NCBI GenBank assembly: GCA_036389675.1
Contig: DASVWI010000034.1
Span: forward strand, 62,001-126,000
Source: DASQYE01 sp036389675
GTDB taxonomy: Bacteria; Acidobacteriota; Blastocatellia; Pyrinomonadales; Pyrinomonadaceae
Direction of reading: 5' to 3'
Length of the DNA: 64,000 nt
Below are positions 61,154-64,000 of the stretch, piece by piece. The position numbers were made by a program, and so were the translations under genes. The notes below the pieces were generated by a model. That model was given only the letters and a program-made list of their open reading frames with translations, was not told the DNA's origin and made no database searches. Numbering within the stretch: the first letter of the stretch is position 1; every line of letters starts with the position of its first letter.

Positions 61154-63589
61154 ATGAGAACGATGCTGCAAGACATCCGTTACGGATTGCGCGTGCTATT
61201 GAAGCAACCGGGATTTACGCTCGTGGCGATCGTGGCGCTGGCTTTGGGCATCGGGGCGAACACGGCCATCTTCTCTGTCGTCAACGCCGTGCTGCTGCGC
61301 CCGCTCTCCTTTAAAGAGCCGGAGCGTCTGGTCGCCGTGTGGGAGACCAACAATCAGCTGAGCGCGGACATGCGTAATCGCAACGAAGTCGCGCCGGGTA
61401 ATTTCCTCGACTGGCGTGAGCAGAATCAGGTCTTCGAGCAGTTGGCCGCTCTCGTTTATGCGAACGCCAATCTGTCGGGCGTTGACGAGCCCGAACGGAT
61501 TCAGAGCATGCTCGTCACGACCAATCTCTTTCAGGCGCTCGGCGTCCAGCCCCTTATGGGGCGCGCGTTTCTGCCGGAGGAGGAAAACATAAACAGCCAG
61601 CGCGTGGTCATCCTCAGTCATGAGTTGTGGCAGCGGCGCTTCGGTGGTGACCCGTCCGTGCTGGGACGCACGCTCACGCTCAACGGCAATCAGACTGTCG
61701 TAGTCGGTATTATGCCTCCGGCCTTCCAGCTTCAGTTTCCGGTGAATACGAAGGTTGAGATGTGGATGCCTCTGCGTCTGAACCCCGCCGATGCCGGTCG
61801 CAAGGCTCACTATATGTACGTGCTTGGGCGTCTCAAGCCGGGCGTTTCCGTCAGTCAGGCCCATGCCGCGATGAACGGCATCGCCGCCCGTCTTCAGGAG
61901 CAGTATCCAGAGACCAATGCCGAGAAGGGCGCGAACGTCGTCTCGCTGCACAAGCAACTGGTCGGCAATGTCCAGCCCTACCTCTACCTGCTGTTCGGCG
62001 CGGTCGGCTTTGTGCTTTTGATCGCGTGCGCCAACGTCGCCAACCTTCTGCTCGCGCGCGTCTCCGCGCGCCATAAAGAGGTCGCCATACGCATCGCGCT
62101 CGGCGCGAGCCGCTTAAGGCTCATTCGTCAACTGTTGACCGAAAGCATTATGCTCGCCGGCTTAGGCGGAATGCTGGGGCTGCTACTGGCCTACTGGGGC
62201 ATTGACCTGCTTATCGCTCTGAGCCCTGCCGATGTCCCGCGCCTCGAAGAGATCGGGCTTCACGGGCCGGTCTTCGCATGGACGCTTCTGGTCTCGCTCC
62301 TGACGGGCTTGCTGTTCGGGCTCGCACCGGCTTTGCAAGCCTCCAAGCCTGATCTTAACGAAGCGCTCAAAGAGAGCGGCGGGCGAACCACCGGAGGGGT
62401 CGGACGCAGCCGGCTTCGCAATATGCTGGTCGTCTCCGAAGTCGCGCTGGCGCTCGTCCTGCTCGTCGGGGCAGGGTTGATGATACGCAGCTTTATGCGC
62501 TTGCAGCAGACGAGCCCCGGCTTTGAGCCGAAGAACCTGCTGACGATGAACATCTCTCTGCCCAGACAGAAATACAAAGAGCAGCAGCAGGCGAATGTTT
62601 TCTTCGAGCAACTCTTACAGCGCGTCAGGGCAGTGCCGGGAGTCGAGTCGGTCGGCGGCATCGACCCGCTGCCCCTGAGTGATAGCAACGAGACGACGGG
62701 CGTGCTCGTCGAGGGGCAGCCCGCGCTGGCCCCGGCTGACCGACCCGAAGTCGGCTCGCGCAACGTGACGCCCGGTTATTTTCAGACGATGCGCATCCCC
62801 TTGTTGAAGGGCCGACCGTTCACGGAGCAAGATCGGGAGGATGCGCCGCCCATGGTTATCGTTAACGAGGCGCTGGCCCGTCGCTTCTGGCCGGGCGAGG
62901 ACGCCATCGGTAAGCGGCTCGGCTTTGAAGACGACGAGGGCAAGCAGGAGTGGCGAGAGGTTGTCGGCGTCGTCGGCAACGTCAGGCACGAGCGGCTCGA
63001 CGTGGAAGCCAAGCCCGAGGTGTATGTCCCTTACCGGCAGTTGCCGAGAAACTTCATGACCCTCGTGGTGCGTACCTCCTCTGAGCCTGCGAATATGATT
63101 GCCGCGATACGCGATCAGGTTCTGGCCCTTGATAAAGATCAACCCGTCTTCGGCATCAAGACGATGGAGGAGCGCCTCTCGAAGTCTGTGGCGCAAAGCC
63201 GCTTCATAATGATGCTGCTCGCGGTTTTCTCGGCGCTCGCGCTCTCGCTCGCCGCCATAGGGATTTACGGCGTGATGGCCTACACGGTCTCTCAGCGCAC
63301 GCACGAGATTGGCATCCGCATGGCCTTAGGCGCGCAGGGCGGCGACGTGATGAGAATGGTCGTTCGTCAGGGCATGACGCTCGCCATGGCCGGAGTCGTG
63401 CTGGGCCTCGTCGCGGCATTCGCCCTGACGCGCCTCATGACCAGCCTGCTCTACGGAGTGACGGCGACAGACCCTTGGACGTTCGGCGTTGTGCCGGTCG
63501 TTCTGAGCACAGTCGCACTCCTTGCGATCATCATCCCCGCACGTCGCTCCACGCGCATTGACCCTATGGAAGCACTCAGATACGAGTGA
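61154..63589 (+). CDS. ADOP-family duplicated MacB/FtsX permease, copy 23
   Basis: 811 residues from ATG 61154 with AGGAG at 61141-61145, just beyond the palindrome. Coupling helices near 308 (KEVAIRIALGASR) and 716 (THEIGIRMALGAQ). The C-terminus diverges: LLAIIIPARRSTRIDPMEALRYE, with Ser-Thr-Arg-Ile in place of the usual ATK/RV. Domain 1 reads WETNNQLSADMRNRNEVAPGNF, and before TM2 there is LHKQLVGNVQPYLYLLFGAV. Followed by a palindromic element. Confidence 0.94.
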   Translation: MRTMLQDIRYGLRVLLKQPGFTLVAIVALALGIGANTAIFSVVNAVLLRPLSFKEPERLVAVWETNNQLSADMRNRNEVAPGNFLDWREQNQVFEQLAALVYANANLSGVDEPERIQSMLVTTNLFQALGVQPLMGRAFLPEEENINSQRVVILSHELWQRRFGGDPSVLGRTLTLNGNQTVVVGIMPPAFQLQFPVNTKVEMWMPLRLNPADAGRKAHYMYVLGRLKPGVSVSQAHAAMNGIAARLQEQYPETNAEKGANVVSLHKQLVGNVQPYLYLLFGAVGFVLLIACANVANLLLARVSARHKEVAIRIALGASRLRLIRQLLTESIMLAGLGGMLGLLLAYWGIDLLIALSPADVPRLEEIGLHGPVFAWTLLVSLLTGLLFGLAPALQASKPDLNEALKESGGRTTGGVGRSRLRNMLVVSEVALALVLLVGAGLMIRSFMRLQQTSPGFEPKNLLTMNISLPRQKYKEQQQANVFFEQLLQRVRAVPGVESVGGIDPLPLSDSNETTGVLVEGQPALAPADRPEVGSRNVTPGYFQTMRIPLLKGRPFTEQDREDAPPMVIVNEALARRFWPGEDAIGKRLGFEDDEGKQEWREVVGVVGNVRHERLDVEAKPEVYVPYRQLPRNFMTLVVRTSSEPANMIAAIRDQVLALDKDQPVFGIKTMEERLSKSVAQSRFIMMLLAVFSALALSLAAIGIYGVMAYTVSQRTHEIGIRMALGAQGGDVMRMVVRQGMTLAMAGVVLGLVAAFALTRLMTSLLYGVTATDPWTFGVVPVVLSTVALLAIIIPARRSTRIDPMEALRYE

Positions 63590-63682
63590 AAGGATGAAGG
63601 CGGAAGGCGGAAGGATGAAGTAAAAGCTTTCAAGAATGAACAGCATTCCTTTCATCCTTCATTCTTCATCCTTCATCCTTAC
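63590..63682. repeat. Heptamer palindromic element 13
   Basis: Left arm 63590-63620 (GGATGAAGGCGGAAGGCGGAAGGATGAAG), core TAAAAGCTTTCAAGAA, right arm 63651-63681 with four TTCATCC-type units. Shine-Dalgarno GGAGG at 63687-63691. Confidence 0.8.
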
Positions 63683-63697
63683 TTTTGGAGGTAGTTG

Positions 63698-64000
63698 ATG
63701 GGAACACTCTTGCAGGACATGCGGTATGGGTTTCGGATGTTGTGGCAGCGGCCCGGTTTTACGCTCGTGGCGGCCTTGACGCTGGCTTTGGGCATCGGGG
63801 CAAATACGGCCATCTTCTCTGTCGTCAACGCCGTGCTGCTGCGCTCTTTGCCTTACTCTGACCCGGACAGGCTGGTCGTCTTGTGGCAGGCCAATGAGCG
63901 AAACCGCAACATTCACGTCTCGCATCTTAATCTGGTTGACTGGCGCGAGCAGAGCCGCTCGTTTGAATCCTTTTCGGCTTACAGCGGGCGCTGGGGCGGA
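63698..64000 (+). CDS. ADOP-family permease, copy 24, 3'-truncated by window edge
   Basis: 101 residues are visible from ATG 63698 (GGAGG six bases upstream) to the edge, with no stop. The start MGTLLQDMRYGFRML, the TM1 segment LTLALGIGANTAIFSVVNAVLL and the following LPYSDPDRLVVLWQ and DWREQSRSFE blocks match the other copies, so this is the N-terminus of another full permease. It shows that the array continues beyond the window. Confidence 0.9.
   Translation, partial: MGTLLQDMRYGFRMLWQRPGFTLVAALTLALGIGANTAIFSVVNAVLLRSLPYSDPDRLVVLWQANERNRNIHVSHLNLVDWREQSRSFESFSAYSGRWGG

Noticed and set aside
6557..63682. CRISPR array or VNTR locus based on the many GGATGAA repeats
   Set aside because: Repeats are heptamers arranged as inverted arms separated by 2.4 kb genes, without regular spacers or cas genes.
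4115..64000. Insertion sequences, integrase or phage genes that might have built the array
   Set aside because: No transposase, integrase or phage-like ORF was found on either strand, and no tRNA gene was recognised.

Overview
The window is GC-rich and almost entirely coding on the + strand. It is dominated by one gene family: 24 consecutive, mutually paralogous, roughly 800-850 residue ABC-transporter permeases (23 complete, the last cut by the right edge). Each has a duplicated MacB/FtsX fold (TM, periplasmic domain, three TMs, all twice), which matches the family named ADOP (acidobacterial duplicated orphan permease). That family, the base composition and the sigma-54-type promoters point to an Acidobacteriota genome. 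This is inference from family knowledge; no rRNA or other marker gene is present.

Layout. 1-851: a lysine/alanine-tailed protein and a small two-TM protein. 852-4114: an export core made of a MacB/LolD-type ATPase (1122-1790), a MacA/HlyD-type membrane fusion protein (2031-3293) and a second, canonical ATPase (3407-4114). The first ATPase and the fusion protein each have the same upstream module: a GTTCG-ATTC-CGAAC palindrome, then a GG-N10-GC (sigma-54-like) promoter 94-96 bp further on. 4115-47345: seventeen permeases, the first starting directly at the ATPase stop codon. 47456-48451: the only non-permease gene in the array, an exported protein with five ~34-residue repeats (IxSDYE). 48476-64000: seven more permeases; the array runs off the window.

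Junctions are of two main kinds. Ten are tight (0-24 bp: ATPase to first permease, repeat protein to permease, and eight permease-permease junctions), often with the stop codon inside the next Shine-Dalgarno. Thirteen carry a ~70-175 bp palindromic element built from GGATGAA/TTCATCC heptamers, once in reverse orientation. Two junctions hold other palindromes (9107-9487; a perfect 32-bp inverted repeat at 61043-61121).

Likely working model: the fusion protein and ATPase(s) form a MacAB-TolC-like mechanotransmission exporter, with the permease array giving many alternative inner-membrane/periplasmic subunits that may share the energising parts. Conserved coupling helices in both halves of every complete permease support ATPase contact. 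Substrates cannot be read from the sequence. Patches of near-identity between particular paralogues indicate recent duplication and/or gene conversion inside the array.
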